From JBHENC01 sp046262295 (GTDB lineage Bacteria > Acidobacteriota > Blastocatellia > Pyrinomonadales > Pyrinomonadaceae): 64,000 bases of DNA. The notes beneath the pieces are model-generated. The model saw nothing but the letters and a program-made list of their open reading frames with translations. It ran no database searches and was not told the origin of the DNA. The translations under genes were made by a program, and so were the position numbers. The stretch lies in contig JBHENC010000007.1 in the NCBI GenBank assembly GCA_046262295.1, positions 62,001 through 126,000 on the forward strand, given 5' to 3'. This document shows positions 1 through 9,317 of the stretch, in pieces (within the stretch, counting starts at the first letter, position 1; each line of letters begins with the position of its first letter).

Positions 1-1941
1 CTGTTTGCGCAGGGCAAGCCCGTTCTATCTCTCGCCGAACTCAAACGCGCGATTGAGCTTGATCCCAAACACCTCGAATCCTATCTGAGCCTCGCGCGTT
101 TCTACATGAAAACAAACGATGCGAATAAGGCCGAGGAAGCGTTCAAGCAGGCCATCGCCGTCGACGATAAATCGGCGCAGGCGCATACCGAGTACGGAAA
201 GTTTCTCGTTCAGACGAACCGCGCGCCATTGGCCGAAGCGGAATTCCGTCGTGCCGTCGAAGTTGATCCCGCCAACCGCGACTCGCGTCTCGTGCTCGCC
301 AGCTTTTATTTAGTCAACAAGCAGAACGATAAAGCCGAGCAGGAATACAAAGCTCTCGCCGAGCTTGACCGCGATAAGCCGGAAGGCCGCTCCGTGCTTG
401 CCAATTTCTACGCTTCGGTTGGCCGTCTTGACGAAGCCGTAAATATTTACCGCGAGATCGTCGCCAAATCGCCGGATTATGCCGCCGGGCGCTATCGTCT
501 CGGCGAACTCCTTTTGCAGCGCGGCGACACGAAAGGCGCGGCTGAACAGGCGGGCGAAGTCCTTAAAAAGAACGACCGCGATTTGCAGGCGTTGCTGTTG
601 CGGGCGCGCATCAATTCTCAGAGCACCGAACCCGACGCCAACAAGAAAGCCATCGAAGACCTCAAGGAAGTCCTGAAACAGGAGCCGACTTCCAAGCCCG
701 GCCTTTATTTTATGGCCGACGCGATGTTTCGTGACGGGCAACTGGATCAGGCGCGCACTTTCGCCAACGAACTCGAAAGAAATTATCCAGAGTATCTGCC
801 CGCCAAACTTTTGCAGGTGCAGCTTAATCAAGCGGCGGGCGACCAGCAAAGAGCTTTGCGTCTCGCCAATGACTTGGTTGATCGCGCCGCAAAGGCCACG
901 CCCGACAGCGAAACTTCGCCGCAACTGCTGGCCGAGGTGCGCGCTAAATCTTTAATCGCGCGTGGCACGATTAATTTGCAACTGCGCAACACGGCGGCGG
1001 CGCGTCAGGATTTCAGCGCCGTGCGTGATGCGATGCCGAACGCGCCCGCTTCTTATGTTAATCTTGCGGCGGTCTCGCTCGCTGAAAATAAGGCTGACGA
1101 AGCCACAGGGCTTTATGATCGCGCGCTCTCTCTTGACAATGTAAATGCCGACGCGCTAAACGGCTTAATCAATCTTTACGCCCGGCAAAATCGTTTCGAT
1201 CAAGCGCACGCGCGCATAGATCAGGCCATCAGCGGCCAGCCGAATAATGCTCAGCTCCATTTTCTGAAGGCGCAAATCTACGGCTTCCAGCACAATGCGC
1301 AGGGCGCGGAAACGGAGTTGCGGCGCACCCTCGAATTGGACGATAAATATTTGCCCGCGTATTCGTCGCTCGCCGCGCTCTTTATCAACACGAACCAGCA
1401 GGAACAGGCCATCGCGCAGTATCGCAAGATTCTCGAGAAAAAGCCGGACAGCGCGGCGACCTACACTTTGATAGGAATGCTCGAAGATTCCCGCCAGAAT
1501 CACGACGCCGCGATAGAAAATTATCGCAAAGCTCTGGAACTTGACCAGAACTCGACGTTTGCCGCTAACAATCTGGCATGGAACTACGCGGCTTACGATA
1601 AAGGCAATCTGGACGAAGCCGTGCGGCTCGCGCAGGGCAACGTGCAGAAATTCCCGGACGTGCCTGGCTTCGCCGACACGCTCGGCTGGGTCTATTATAA
1701 AAAAGGCTTGCACGCGGCAGCCGTCGAACAACTGCAAAAGGCTGTCAATCTGGACACGGTCGGCGCGCAAAAGAACAAGCAAACGCCAAGCCCCGCTTAT
1801 CGCTATCATCTAGGCATGGCGCTCGCCGGTAAAGGCGACAAAACGGGCGCACGGCGCGAAATAGGACAGGCGCTTAATTTAGGCAAGGACAAAAATTTCG
1901 CCGAAGCCGACGACGCGCGCAGAGCTTTGACAACGCTTTGA
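1..1941 (+). CDS. TPR-repeat protein, PrsT-like (5' end cut off)
   Basis: The frame is open from base 1, so the protein enters the window already translated; 646 residues are visible up to the TGA. Almost the whole length is tandem 34-residue tetratricopeptide repeats, with the usual A-x-x-x-Y/F and P-x-x-A spacing repeated about a dozen times, some in the 'ALELDQNS / AANNLAWNYA' form. No membrane segment is seen in this part. TPR arrays are protein-docking scaffolds. Because a Wzz-like, an ATPase, a BY-kinase, a glycosyl-phosphotransferase and a Wza-like gene follow on the same strand, the best guess is the PrsT-type TPR protein of XrtA/PEP-CTERM exopolysaccharide loci. The family label is by context; a generic TPR protein cannot be excluded. 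The true start lies left of the window. Confidence 0.8.
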   Translation: MFAQGKPVLSLAELKRAIELDPKHLESYLSLARFYMKTNDANKAEEAFKQAIAVDDKSAQAHTEYGKFLVQTNRAPLAEAEFRRAVEVDPANRDSRLVLASFYLVNKQNDKAEQEYKALAELDRDKPEGRSVLANFYASVGRLDEAVNIYREIVAKSPDYAAGRYRLGELLLQRGDTKGAAEQAGEVLKKNDRDLQALLLRARINSQSTEPDANKKAIEDLKEVLKQEPTSKPGLYFMADAMFRDGQLDQARTFANELERNYPEYLPAKLLQVQLNQAAGDQQRALRLANDLVDRAAKATPDSETSPQLLAEVRAKSLIARGTINLQLRNTAAARQDFSAVRDAMPNAPASYVNLAAVSLAENKADEATGLYDRALSLDNVNADALNGLINLYARQNRFDQAHARIDQAISGQPNNAQLHFLKAQIYGFQHNAQGAETELRRTLELDDKYLPAYSSLAALFINTNQQEQAIAQYRKILEKKPDSAATYTLIGMLEDSRQNHDAAIENYRKALELDQNSTFAANNLAWNYAAYDKGNLDEAVRLAQGNVQKFPDVPGFADTLGWVYYKKGLHAAAVEQLQKAVNLDTVGAQKNKQTPSPAYRYHLGMALAGKGDKTGARREIGQALNLGKDKNFAEADDARRALTTL

Positions 1942-2323
1942 GATGCACCCGGAAGATTGAAAGCTTCCGGCAGCTACGCAGTGATCGTCTCGTTCTTTAT
2001 ATTTATCGCTTCGATGATGAAGCATCGCGGGCGGCTCTTTCTTCCCGCGATTGATCTCGAAAGTTTGAAAATTTGCAGGTTGGCCTTTGCTTGATTGCCC
2101 GGACGTTGCCCCGTTCGTGCGCAACTCGGAAGGGCTATCCTGAACCGGGTTGGGAAGGCCGCCCGCGCGCGTAACAGTCAAGTGCTGTTAGCAAAACGGC
2201 GGCGTGTGGACTTTCGTTAAGCGTTACCCGCCTTCGTTTCCGTCGTCTCGCCGTTGCCCGGCGAGACGGCAAAACGAAAGCGCGTGCGAATGAAAGTCTT
2301 TGTTGAAATAGGAGTGCCGCAAC
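1942..2323 (+). promoter_or_regulatory. 382-base leader before the chain-length gene, with a strong hairpin
   Basis: No gene is seen here. Just after the TPR gene there is a small dyad (CCGGAAG / CTTCCGG at about 1949-1970) without a T-tract. At 2244-2268 there is a perfect 10-bp stem, CGTCTCGCCG with a 5-base loop, extended outward by TTCGTTT (2233-2239) pairing with AAACGAA (2272-2278). It sits about 45 bases before the ATG of the chain-length gene and has no T-run, so it is more likely a leader structure than a terminator. No promoter was convincing. Confidence 0.45.
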
Positions 2324-3943
2324 ATGAGTGTCGAATTCCGCCAACGCACGCCGGGCGAGTACGCCCAGATCGTCTGGAAGCGCAAATGGCTGATCTTTTT
2401 GCCTGCTCTCGCCATCGCTTCAGCCATCGCGCTCGTCGTCTGGAAATTGCCGGACGTTTACCAGTCAACCACCCTACTCGTCGTCAAGCCGCCGACACTC
2501 TCTCCGCTCCTTGTTCCGTCGCTCTCCGATGAGGCGTTGGCCGCGCGTATTCAAAGCATCGGTCAGGTGGTGACAAGCCGTTCCAAGCTCGAACCGCTGA
2601 TCTTGAAATACGATCTCTACCGGATGGAGCGCGCGCGCGGCGAGTCTATGGAGAACGTCGTTGACCTGATGCGCCTTAAAGACATTACGGTTGATCTGGA
2701 CAAAAGCCACAACGACAATATCCCCGCGTTCAGAATCTCCTACAAAGAACGCAACCCGAAAACGACGCAGGCCGTCACCGCCGAACTCGCGCGGATGTAT
2801 ACCGACGCCAATACCAACGATGTCACGAACTCGACTTTATCGGCCAAACAGTTCTTTCAGCAGCAGCTAGATGACGCCAAGAAAGAGCTTGATAAAGTTG
2901 ACCGTGATCGGTTGGCGTATATGACGGCGCACGTTGATACATTGCCCACCACCACGTCGTCTCTGATCGGGCGACTGACGGGCTTGCGTGAGCAGCAGAA
3001 AGGTTTAATCGCCGAAATCGGTCGCCTGCGTGACGGGCGCAATGCGCTGAGCGGCCAGCTCAACGATTTGATGGGGCAATCGCAGTTCGATAAAGAAGAG
3101 ATTATCATTCAGCAGACAGACCCCAAAACAACGCTTTCCTACGGCCAACTCGTCCAGCGTAAGGCGCAGCTCAACGCCGAATTGCAGAATATGCAGACCA
3201 CGCTCCGGCCGAAGAACCCGGATGTTAAGTCCAAACAGTCGGAACTCGATTCCGTCCAGCGCGAGATGGATCAGATGGTGGCGGATTATCAGGCCAAAAC
3301 CGAGCAGTTGAGAAAGAGAATCGAAGGCCGCCCGGATTTGCGCATCAGCGGCCTGAGAACCAATTTGCTACTTACCACCAGCGAACTTGCGCGACAGGAA
3401 AAACAGCTTGATCAGACCACCGCGCAGATCAGTGAAATCGAAGGGCGCATCAACATCGTGCCCGGCACGGAAGTCGGCCTCGAAGTTTTGAACCGCGATT
3501 ACCAGACGAAGAAACAGCACTATGACGAACTGCTCAAAAGCAGCGAGAAGGTCAACTTAGGCTCGGACGCCGCCGCCAACGCGCAGGGCGAAACGATTCA
3601 GGTGATTGACCCGGCCAACTTTCCGCAGCAACCGATTGCGCCGAAACGTCCGCTGCTGATTGCGCTCGGCCTTGTGCTCGGCTTTGGCTTCGGCTTCGCG
3701 CTCGCCGCCCTTTTTGAAGTGCCGCGCCTCTTGACCATCCAAACAACGGAAGACGCCACGCACTACACGGGGCTGCCGGTGCTCGCTTCAGTACCGGAAC
3801 TGATGACGCCGCTTGAAGCGCGCCGTGCGCCGCAACGTCGTCTGCTGTTGCTCGCCGCCGGATTCGCCGTGACCGTCTTGAGCATCCCTGCGCTCGCGCT
3901 GGCTTTAAGGGCGACGCACATCTTCGACCGCTTTGTTTCGTAA
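2324..3943 (+). CDS. Wzz/GNVR-type polysaccharide chain-length determinant (XrtA-associated type)
   Basis: 539 residues. The start is ATG at 2324 with TAGGAG at 2309-2314, nine bases upstream. Residues about 22-40 form a first membrane helix right after the Wzz N-terminal segment; a long, charged, coiled-coil-rich region (about 170-400) follows; then the GNVR-type block with P-G-T-E-V and L-N-R-D-Y before a second helix (about 442-464) and a third near the C-terminus (about 505-527). Such proteins form inner-membrane oligomers with a large periplasmic part that set polymer length and work with a tyrosine autokinase. The cytoplasmic kinase is a separate gene here (5067-6194). The extra C-terminal helix fits the PEP-CTERM-associated chain-length family better than enterobacterial Wzz. 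Confidence 0.88.
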   Translation: MSVEFRQRTPGEYAQIVWKRKWLIFLPALAIASAIALVVWKLPDVYQSTTLLVVKPPTLSPLLVPSLSDEALAARIQSIGQVVTSRSKLEPLILKYDLYRMERARGESMENVVDLMRLKDITVDLDKSHNDNIPAFRISYKERNPKTTQAVTAELARMYTDANTNDVTNSTLSAKQFFQQQLDDAKKELDKVDRDRLAYMTAHVDTLPTTTSSLIGRLTGLREQQKGLIAEIGRLRDGRNALSGQLNDLMGQSQFDKEEIIIQQTDPKTTLSYGQLVQRKAQLNAELQNMQTTLRPKNPDVKSKQSELDSVQREMDQMVADYQAKTEQLRKRIEGRPDLRISGLRTNLLLTTSELARQEKQLDQTTAQISEIEGRINIVPGTEVGLEVLNRDYQTKKQHYDELLKSSEKVNLGSDAAANAQGETIQVIDPANFPQQPIAPKRPLLIALGLVLGFGFGFALAALFEVPRLLTIQTTEDATHYTGLPVLASVPELMTPLEARRAPQRRLLLLAAGFAVTVLSIPALALALRATHIFDRFVS

Positions 3944-3975
3944 GCGTTTTTCACACGGCGGAGGTTGAAAAGAAA

Positions 3976-5067
3976 TTGTACAAAGAGTTCTACGGCTTAA
4001 AAGAGCTGCCTTTCGCGCTGACGCCCGATCCGCGCTTTATTTACTTCACGCCGTCGCACACAGAGGTGATGGCGAATCTGCACTACGGTATCGAAAGCGG
4101 CAAGGGACTCGTCGTCGTCACGGGTGAAGTCGGCACGGGCAAAACGACGATTCTGCGCTGGATGCTTGAACGGCTGGATCGCACGGTGCTCGTCGCCTAC
4201 ATCTTCAACCCGCGCCTGACCGTCCCGGAATTTTACCAGCATCTCGCGTCGCTCCTCGACGTGCAGCAGTGGGAAACGAAATCGGAACTGCTGCTTGCGC
4301 TCGGCAAAACGCTTGAATCGCGCCACGCGCGCGGCCTTCGCACAGTGCTTATCGTTGACGAAGCGCAGGGGCTTTCGCCTTACGTTTTAGAGGAAATCCG
4401 CCTGCTTTCAAACTTTGAATCGAATACGGCGAAGCACTTGCAGATTATTTTGACGGGGCAGCCGGAACTGCGCGACGTGCTCAACGATCCGAACTTGCGG
4501 CAACTGAAACAGCGCGTCGCACTGCGCTGCATCATCAAGCCCTTGCCAAATGTCGAAGAAACGGGACGCTACATCTCTTCGCGGCTCTTGAATGCCGGGG
4601 CGGAGCGCACGGACATCTTTTCGCCGGGCGCGATTGATTACATCTTTCGCTGCTCGGACGGCATTCCGCGCAACGTCAATAATCTTTGCGACAACGCGAT
4701 GCTGACGGGCTACGCCGCGCAAGAGCCGACGATAGGCCGCCAGATTATCGAAGAGGTCGCGGACACTTTCGATATGTTGCCGCATTCGGATCGCGGCAGG
4801 CAGGCGGGCGAGGAACGCGAAACGGCGGCGCGCATCTTTACCGCTGCCGGACGCGCCGAATTATGGTCTGCCGGAACCAGCGCAAGCGGCGGTACTGGCA
4901 CTAATTCTTCAACCGCTTCTGAAGCGCATCAGCAGACGAAGACTGTGACACCACCGGCGGGTTCGCCGCTGGCGATGCGTGAGGACGCGAAAGATTTTGA
5001 AACGCCCGATGCGGAAGAAGTCGGCGCGGCGTTTCGCCGGTCAGGTTTGACGGGAGGAAGCCTCTAA
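3976..5067 (+). CDS. ExeA/GspA-like AAA ATPase (XrtA-associated)
   Basis: 363 residues, read from TTG at 3976 with GGAGG near 3959-3963; no better start is visible and the first residues (MYKEFYGLKELPF) match the usual N-terminus of ExeA-type ATPases. Walker A is GEVGTGKT at about residues 50-57, Walker B is LIVDEAQ at about 124-130, and an R-finger/sensor region follows (QRVALRC). The last 100 residues are low complexity and poorly conserved. There is no peptidoglycan-binding domain, unlike ExeA of type II secretion. In XrtA loci this ATPase is a standard neighbour of the chain-length and kinase genes; its exact task is not known. It overlaps the next gene by one base (TAATG), so translation is probably coupled. 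Confidence 0.85.
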   Translation: MYKEFYGLKELPFALTPDPRFIYFTPSHTEVMANLHYGIESGKGLVVVTGEVGTGKTTILRWMLERLDRTVLVAYIFNPRLTVPEFYQHLASLLDVQQWETKSELLLALGKTLESRHARGLRTVLIVDEAQGLSPYVLEEIRLLSNFESNTAKHLQIILTGQPELRDVLNDPNLRQLKQRVALRCIIKPLPNVEETGRYISSRLLNAGAERTDIFSPGAIDYIFRCSDGIPRNVNNLCDNAMLTGYAAQEPTIGRQIIEEVADTFDMLPHSDRGRQAGEERETAARIFTAAGRAELWSAGTSASGGTGTNSSTASEAHQQTKTVTPPAGSPLAMREDAKDFETPDAEEVGAAFRRSGLTGGSL

Positions 5068-6194
5068 TGGGCAGAGTCTACGACGCACTCAAACGCGCGA
5101 GCGACACCGAATCGAACGGCGCACGCGCCGATTCCAAACAATCCAAAACTTCAACTTCAAGTCGCCGCAACGGTAGCGAAGCGTTGTCCGAAGGAGAGCC
5201 GACAGCCGCTCATCCCTGGGATCGCTCGCCGCTGTTTGCCGCCAACGGGCGTTCACTGCCCATTGGCGCGGCGCACACTTCAGCGCCCACTGCGCACACC
5301 GAGGAACACGTCGGAAAGGCACTCTCCGACGCGCATGATTCGCGTGCTGCTGGGGCAACTTTGGGCGCTGCCGGGGCGACGCGCGCCGCTGTGGAGTTTG
5401 TCTCCGTAGACATCTCTCAAGCGCGCGTCGAACCACACCTTGTCGCAATCACGCAACCGCGTTCGTCCTACTGCGAGCACTTTCGCAGCCTTCGCACGCG
5501 GGTTCTGCAAGCGGGCGAGCGACGCAAGATGCAGGCGTTCGTCATCACCAGTTCGGGCGTCGCCGAGGGCAAAACTTTAACGGCGCTCAATCTCGCGTGG
5601 CTGCTCGCGCAAACCGACGGCGTCCGCGCGCTATTGATTGACAGCGATCTGCGCCAGCCGTGCGCGACCGATTATTTCGGCATTGATGCGCGCACGGGAT
5701 TATCGGAAGTGCTCGCGGGCGAAGCGACGCTCAATGAATCAATCATCCGGCTCGAACCGGCGGGGCTTCATTTGCTGCCGGGCGGCGCGGCGCGCGACGA
5801 TGTCGCGGAGCTTCTCTCCGGCCCTAAATTCGGCGCGGTGCTCGCACAGCTTCGCCCTTTGTTCGACTATATTATTATTGACGCGCCGCCTCTGGGCATC
5901 TTCACGGACGCCAACGTGTTGATTAATCGCGCGGACGGCGCATTGCTCGTCGTGCGCGCCGGTCACACACGTTACAGTGCGGTCGAACGCCTGCTCGAAC
6001 AGTTGCCGCGCGACAGAGTGCTCGGCGTGGTGTTGAATCGCGCGCAGGAGGAATCGAGCGAAAGCGATTATTATTACCAGCGCCGCTATCAACGCCGCCC
6101 GGACGGTTCACCGTCGGGCACGACGCCGCCGCCGGACGCTGCTTCAACCAACGGCACGCGAATTAAAGACGAGGAGGCGACGGTTATCTCTTGA
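5067..6194 (+). CDS. CpsD/CapB-like bacterial tyrosine autokinase (BY-kinase)
   Basis: 375 residues; ATG overlaps the previous stop by one base. The N-terminus (MGRVYDALKRA) is typical of the PEP-CTERM-associated kinases; residues 12-110 are variable linker. The MinD/Mrp-like kinase domain shows Walker A (SGVAEGKT, about 163-170), Walker A' (LLIDSDLRQP, about 190-199) and Walker B (IIIDAPP, about 271-277). A C-terminal tyrosine cluster Y335-Y337 plus Y341 is the expected autophosphorylation tail. The enzyme phosphorylates itself in trans and, by cycling, controls polymerisation and export together with the Wzz-like protein. Being separate from the membrane part, it follows the Firmicutes-style split organisation. 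Confidence 0.9.
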   Translation: MGRVYDALKRASDTESNGARADSKQSKTSTSSRRNGSEALSEGEPTAAHPWDRSPLFAANGRSLPIGAAHTSAPTAHTEEHVGKALSDAHDSRAAGATLGAAGATRAAVEFVSVDISQARVEPHLVAITQPRSSYCEHFRSLRTRVLQAGERRKMQAFVITSSGVAEGKTLTALNLAWLLAQTDGVRALLIDSDLRQPCATDYFGIDARTGLSEVLAGEATLNESIIRLEPAGLHLLPGGAARDDVAELLSGPKFGAVLAQLRPLFDYIIIDAPPLGIFTDANVLINRADGALLVVRAGHTRYSAVERLLEQLPRDRVLGVVLNRAQEESSESDYYYQRRYQRRPDGSPSGTTPPPDAASTNGTRIKDEEATVIS

Positions 6195-7579
6195 AGTCTA
6201 CGCGCTTTAATGCACGGACGATGCTTTTGCTTCTCGCCGAAGCGTTTTTGCTTTTCGGCGGGATCATTGTCGCCGTGTATCTAAGGCTCGGAGGTCTCGA
6301 TGCAGAGAATGAGCTGCTTGAGCGTCACGGGTTTTATAAGGCCGCGTTCGCCACCGTCTTCTGTCTCGCCGCGTTTTATCTTTACGACCTTTACGATTTC
6401 GTGATTATGCACGACCGGCGCGAGCTGGTGCTGCGTCTCGTGCAGGCGCTCGGACTCGCGTGGGTGGCGCTCGCTATTTCGTTTTATGCGATACCGCATT
6501 TAATGATCGGGCGCGGCGTCTCTTTGATCGCGCTGCCGCTCGCGCTCACGCTGATGGTCGGCTGGCGGCTTTCCATTCACTGGTTCTTCGGTCATCCCGG
6601 AATAGGCGAGCGCATCTTAATCGTCGGCTCCGGGGCGCAGGCCATCGAAGTCGCACGCGAAGCTCTGGAACGGCGCGACGCGGGTTATCGCGTGATCGGT
6701 TTTGCGGACAATTCGCCGGAGCTTTTAGGCAAGAGCCTCATCAATCCGCGCGTAATCGGTTTAACCAGCGAGCTTGATGAAATCGTGCGCCGCGAAAATA
6801 TTGACCGCATCGTGGTGGCGATGGGCGAGCGGCGCGGCACGTTTCCCATTGATAAGCTGCTGGATTTGAGTCTGTCCGGCAACGTCTTTATCGAAGAGTG
6901 CGCGTCGTTTTACGAAAGACTGACGGGGCGCGTCAGCCTCGATATGATGCGCCCGTCATGGCTGATATTTTCAGGGCGCGGGCGACAAACACGGCTGAGC
7001 GGATTCATTCGCGTCGCGCTGCATCGCGCGGCGGCGTTGGTCGGCGCAGTTCTGTCGCTGCCGGTGGCCGTTGTTACCGCCGTTCTAATCAAGCTCGAAT
7101 CGTCCGGCCCCGTGCTTTACAAGCAGGAGCGCGTCGGCGAAAACGGGCGCACGTTTATGGTGATGAAGTTTCGCTCGATGCGCACGGACGCGGAGAAGAA
7201 CGGCCCCGTGTGGGCGCAGTCGGGCGACAATCGCGTGACGCGCGTCGGGCGCATCATACGCAAGATTCGCGTGGACGAGATTCCGCAATTCTGGAACATC
7301 CTGCGCGGCGACATGAACTTCGTCGGGCCACGCCCCGAACGCCCGCACTTCGTCAAACAACTTGCCAAAGAGATTCCCTTTTACGAACAGCGCCACCTGA
7401 TCGCGCCGGGTCTCACCGGCTGGGCACAGATTAAATATCCATACGGCGCTTCGATTGAAGACGCCCGCCAGAAATTGCAGTACGATCTTTACTACATCAA
7501 GAATCAAACATTGATGCTCGATGCGGTTATTCTTTTCGAGACGGTGAAGACGATCCTTTTCGGACGCGGCGCAGTCTAA
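6191..7579 (+). CDS. Polyprenyl glycosylphosphotransferase (EpsB/WcaJ-like, initiating sugar transferase)
   Basis: 462 residues. TTG at 6191 overlaps the kinase stop (TTGA), so the genes are coupled. Four N-terminal membrane helices (about 12-30, 47-66, 80-100, 105-125) precede a Rossmann CoA-binding-like region (about 136-240, GSGAQAIEVAREAL) and the bacterial sugar-transferase domain (about 270-462) with a re-entrant helix, KFRSMRTDAE, the DEIPQFWNILRGDM segment and GPRPERP. The family moves a sugar-1-phosphate from a nucleotide sugar to undecaprenyl phosphate at the inner membrane, the first step of exopolysaccharide repeat-unit synthesis. The sugar cannot be told from the sequence. Confidence 0.92.
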   Translation: MKSTRFNARTMLLLLAEAFLLFGGIIVAVYLRLGGLDAENELLERHGFYKAAFATVFCLAAFYLYDLYDFVIMHDRRELVLRLVQALGLAWVALAISFYAIPHLMIGRGVSLIALPLALTLMVGWRLSIHWFFGHPGIGERILIVGSGAQAIEVAREALERRDAGYRVIGFADNSPELLGKSLINPRVIGLTSELDEIVRRENIDRIVVAMGERRGTFPIDKLLDLSLSGNVFIEECASFYERLTGRVSLDMMRPSWLIFSGRGRQTRLSGFIRVALHRAAALVGAVLSLPVAVVTAVLIKLESSGPVLYKQERVGENGRTFMVMKFRSMRTDAEKNGPVWAQSGDNRVTRVGRIIRKIRVDEIPQFWNILRGDMNFVGPRPERPHFVKQLAKEIPFYEQRHLIAPGLTGWAQIKYPYGASIEDARQKLQYDLYYIKNQTLMLDAVILFETVKTILFGRGAV

Positions 7580-7623
7580 TATCACGCGCGGCGTCCAAAG
7601 CTTTACGGAGGAGTAGCAGAGTC

Positions 7624-8481
7624 ATGAATATCAAAAACAGTATCGGCGCATTCGCGCTCGCGTTCGCGTTCACAGGCGGCGCAAGCCTCGTCGCTTCGGC
7701 GCAGGACGCGAAAGCGAAAACGACTCCGCCGCCGCGCGATGCCGCGTTGCAAACAAATAATGCATCGAAGATTATCGGCGACACGAGAGTTTCGCCCGCT
7801 GTCTCTTCAACGCCGACTGTTTCTTCTACGCCGGTTGTCTCTTCAACGACACTCGCGCCGGAAGCGCCGGAAGCGCAGGCGGCGGTTGCGCCCTACTACG
7901 AAAACTTTTTCAAGGACTATCGCATCGGCCCGGAAGATATCATTTCGATTCGCGTCTTCGGTCAGGATCGTTATTCGGTGGCGAACATCACGGTTCCGCC
8001 GGACGGCCTTATTTCGCATCCGCTGATTCCCGAAGGCGTTCTGGTCGTCGGCAAAACCCGCCAGCAAGTGCAGACGGAAATAACGAAGCAGCTCGACGAG
8101 TACATCATTGGCCCGAAGGTGACGGTCTCGCTCGACAAATCCGTTTCTTACAGGTACAGCGTGCTCGGCGATGTCGCGCAGCCCGGCATCCGCCTGATGG
8201 GGCGGCGTTTGACGGCTTACGAAGCGGTCTCGGAAGCGGGCGGCATCCTTAACACGGGCGACAAAAAGAAGGTTTACATTCTGCGCCGTCAGGCCAACGG
8301 CTCGCTCGTGCCGCTGCCGGTCAACATCGCCGCCATCGAACGCGGCAAAGCGGCGGACATCCTCTATCTCAATCCGGGCGATCAAGTAATTGTTCCCGGC
8401 AATCGTTTCAAGAGCGTGGACCAAATTCTGAAATACATACCGATACTGACCTTTGCGCGCATCTTCACCGGAGGATTCTAA
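7624..8481 (+). CDS. Wza-like polysaccharide export protein (Poly_export + SLBB)
   Basis: 285 residues; ATG at 7624 preceded by GGAGGAG at about 7605-7611. Residues 1-26 form a signal peptide ending near ASAQ; there is no lipobox cysteine. A Ser/Thr/Pro-rich linker (about 50-85) leads to the Poly_export domain (about 95-180, starting YRIGPEDIISIRVFGQD) and an SLBB segment (about 185-250, YSVLGDVAQPG). The family forms outer-membrane or periplasmic export channels for capsule and EPS. It is short and lacks the Wza C-terminal amphipathic helix, as is common in the PEP-CTERM-associated export proteins. It closes the EPS operon; its stop codon touches a dyad element. Confidence 0.9.
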   Translation: MNIKNSIGAFALAFAFTGGASLVASAQDAKAKTTPPPRDAALQTNNASKIIGDTRVSPAVSSTPTVSSTPVVSSTTLAPEAPEAQAAVAPYYENFFKDYRIGPEDIISIRVFGQDRYSVANITVPPDGLISHPLIPEGVLVVGKTRQQVQTEITKQLDEYIIGPKVTVSLDKSVSYRYSVLGDVAQPGIRLMGRRLTAYEAVSEAGGILNTGDKKKVYILRRQANGSLVPLPVNIAAIERGKAADILYLNPGDQVIVPGNRFKSVDQILKYIPILTFARIFTGGF

Positions 8482-8585
8482 TACCAAGTTGCTGCGAAAA
8501 ATGAGGCCGGAAAAGTCGGCTAAACTATTGAGCCGCAATTATCAAAGCAGATTTTCCAAACTCACTTTAATCCGCAATTTGGTAT
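8481..8585. repeat. MITE-like element with 12-bp imperfect terminal inverted repeats
   Basis: ATACCAAGTTGC (8481-8492) and GCAATTTGGTAT (8574-8585) are inverted copies with one mismatch, enclosing about 80 bases with no coding potential. The left end shares its first base with the stop codon of the export gene. No clear target duplication could be fixed. Non-autonomous transposon or a REP-type element are both possible; only one copy lies in this window. Confidence 0.4.
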
Positions 8586-8762
8586 AAGAACCGCTGATTT
8601 TAGACAAGAATCGGAAATCGGGGTGCGCTCGGCGTTTCCTTCCGTTAGCGATTCTCGTTTGTCGCGCGAAAGAGCGTTGCCCGTTCTTTCGCGGCTCGCG
8701 CCGATTAAGAAGTTTGAGTGTCGCCTGCTTGCCACGCAACGTACACAGAAAGGCGAAGTGGA

Positions 8763-9221
8763 ATGGCGAAAAGAATGGCGCATACGGATACGCCGCTGGC
8801 GCAATTTATCACCAACCGGCTCAATGAGCTGGGACTCAAACAGGTGGACTTTTGCCGTCAGACGGGCTTCGATCAGGGCTTGCTGTCGAAGCTGCAAACT
8901 TCCGTCATCACGACGATCAATCTGGAGAGCGCGCTACGGCTCGCCGAAGGATTGCAGGTTGCGCCCGGCGACGTGCTGACCCTGCTCGGCAAAGACGACA
9001 CACACGTGCTGCTCAAAAAACTTTACGGCAACAACATCTGTGCGCAGTGTGCGGAAGAGCCCATCACGCCCGAACCCGTGCGCTGGATTACCGCCGCCGC
9101 ACAACACGCCTTTACCTTAGGGCGCGACATCTCGCCCGTGCTGATGCTGTTGCGCCACCTGACCGCCGCCCGCCGCGCCAGCCGCGACGGTGAACGCGCA
9201 TTGCGCGAAGCGAGCCACTAA
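8763..9221 (+). CDS. XRE-family helix-turn-helix regulator
   Basis: 152 residues from ATG 8763, which has a weak AGGCGAAG upstream; an in-frame GTG at 8718 would add 15 residues without family-like sequence. The N-terminal half is a Cro/XRE helix-turn-helix (LGLKQVDFCRQTGFDQGLLSKLQ, about residues 20-45, then the third helix and LRLAEGLQVAPGDVL). The second half has a C-x-x-C pair (NICAQCAEE) and a basic tail, no recognised ligand domain. It probably binds DNA as a dimer. It follows the EPS operon and could regulate it, but nothing in the sequence proves that. Confidence 0.75.
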   Translation: MAKRMAHTDTPLAQFITNRLNELGLKQVDFCRQTGFDQGLLSKLQTSVITTINLESALRLAEGLQVAPGDVLTLLGKDDTHVLLKKLYGNNICAQCAEEPITPEPVRWITAAAQHAFTLGRDISPVLMLLRHLTAARRASRDGERALREASH

Positions 9222-9317
9222 CAAAGCAACACGAGGGTTGATCGTGCGGCAGTCGTGTTATTGAATGATTCACCGAATCGCTCCGCAACGTTTCCCGCCC
9301 GCGCATTCAAGCCATCC

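Noticed and set aside
2070..2110. Sigma-54 promoter (GG-N10-GC) before the chain-length gene
   Set aside because: TTGGCC and TTGC occur but not at the needed spacing.
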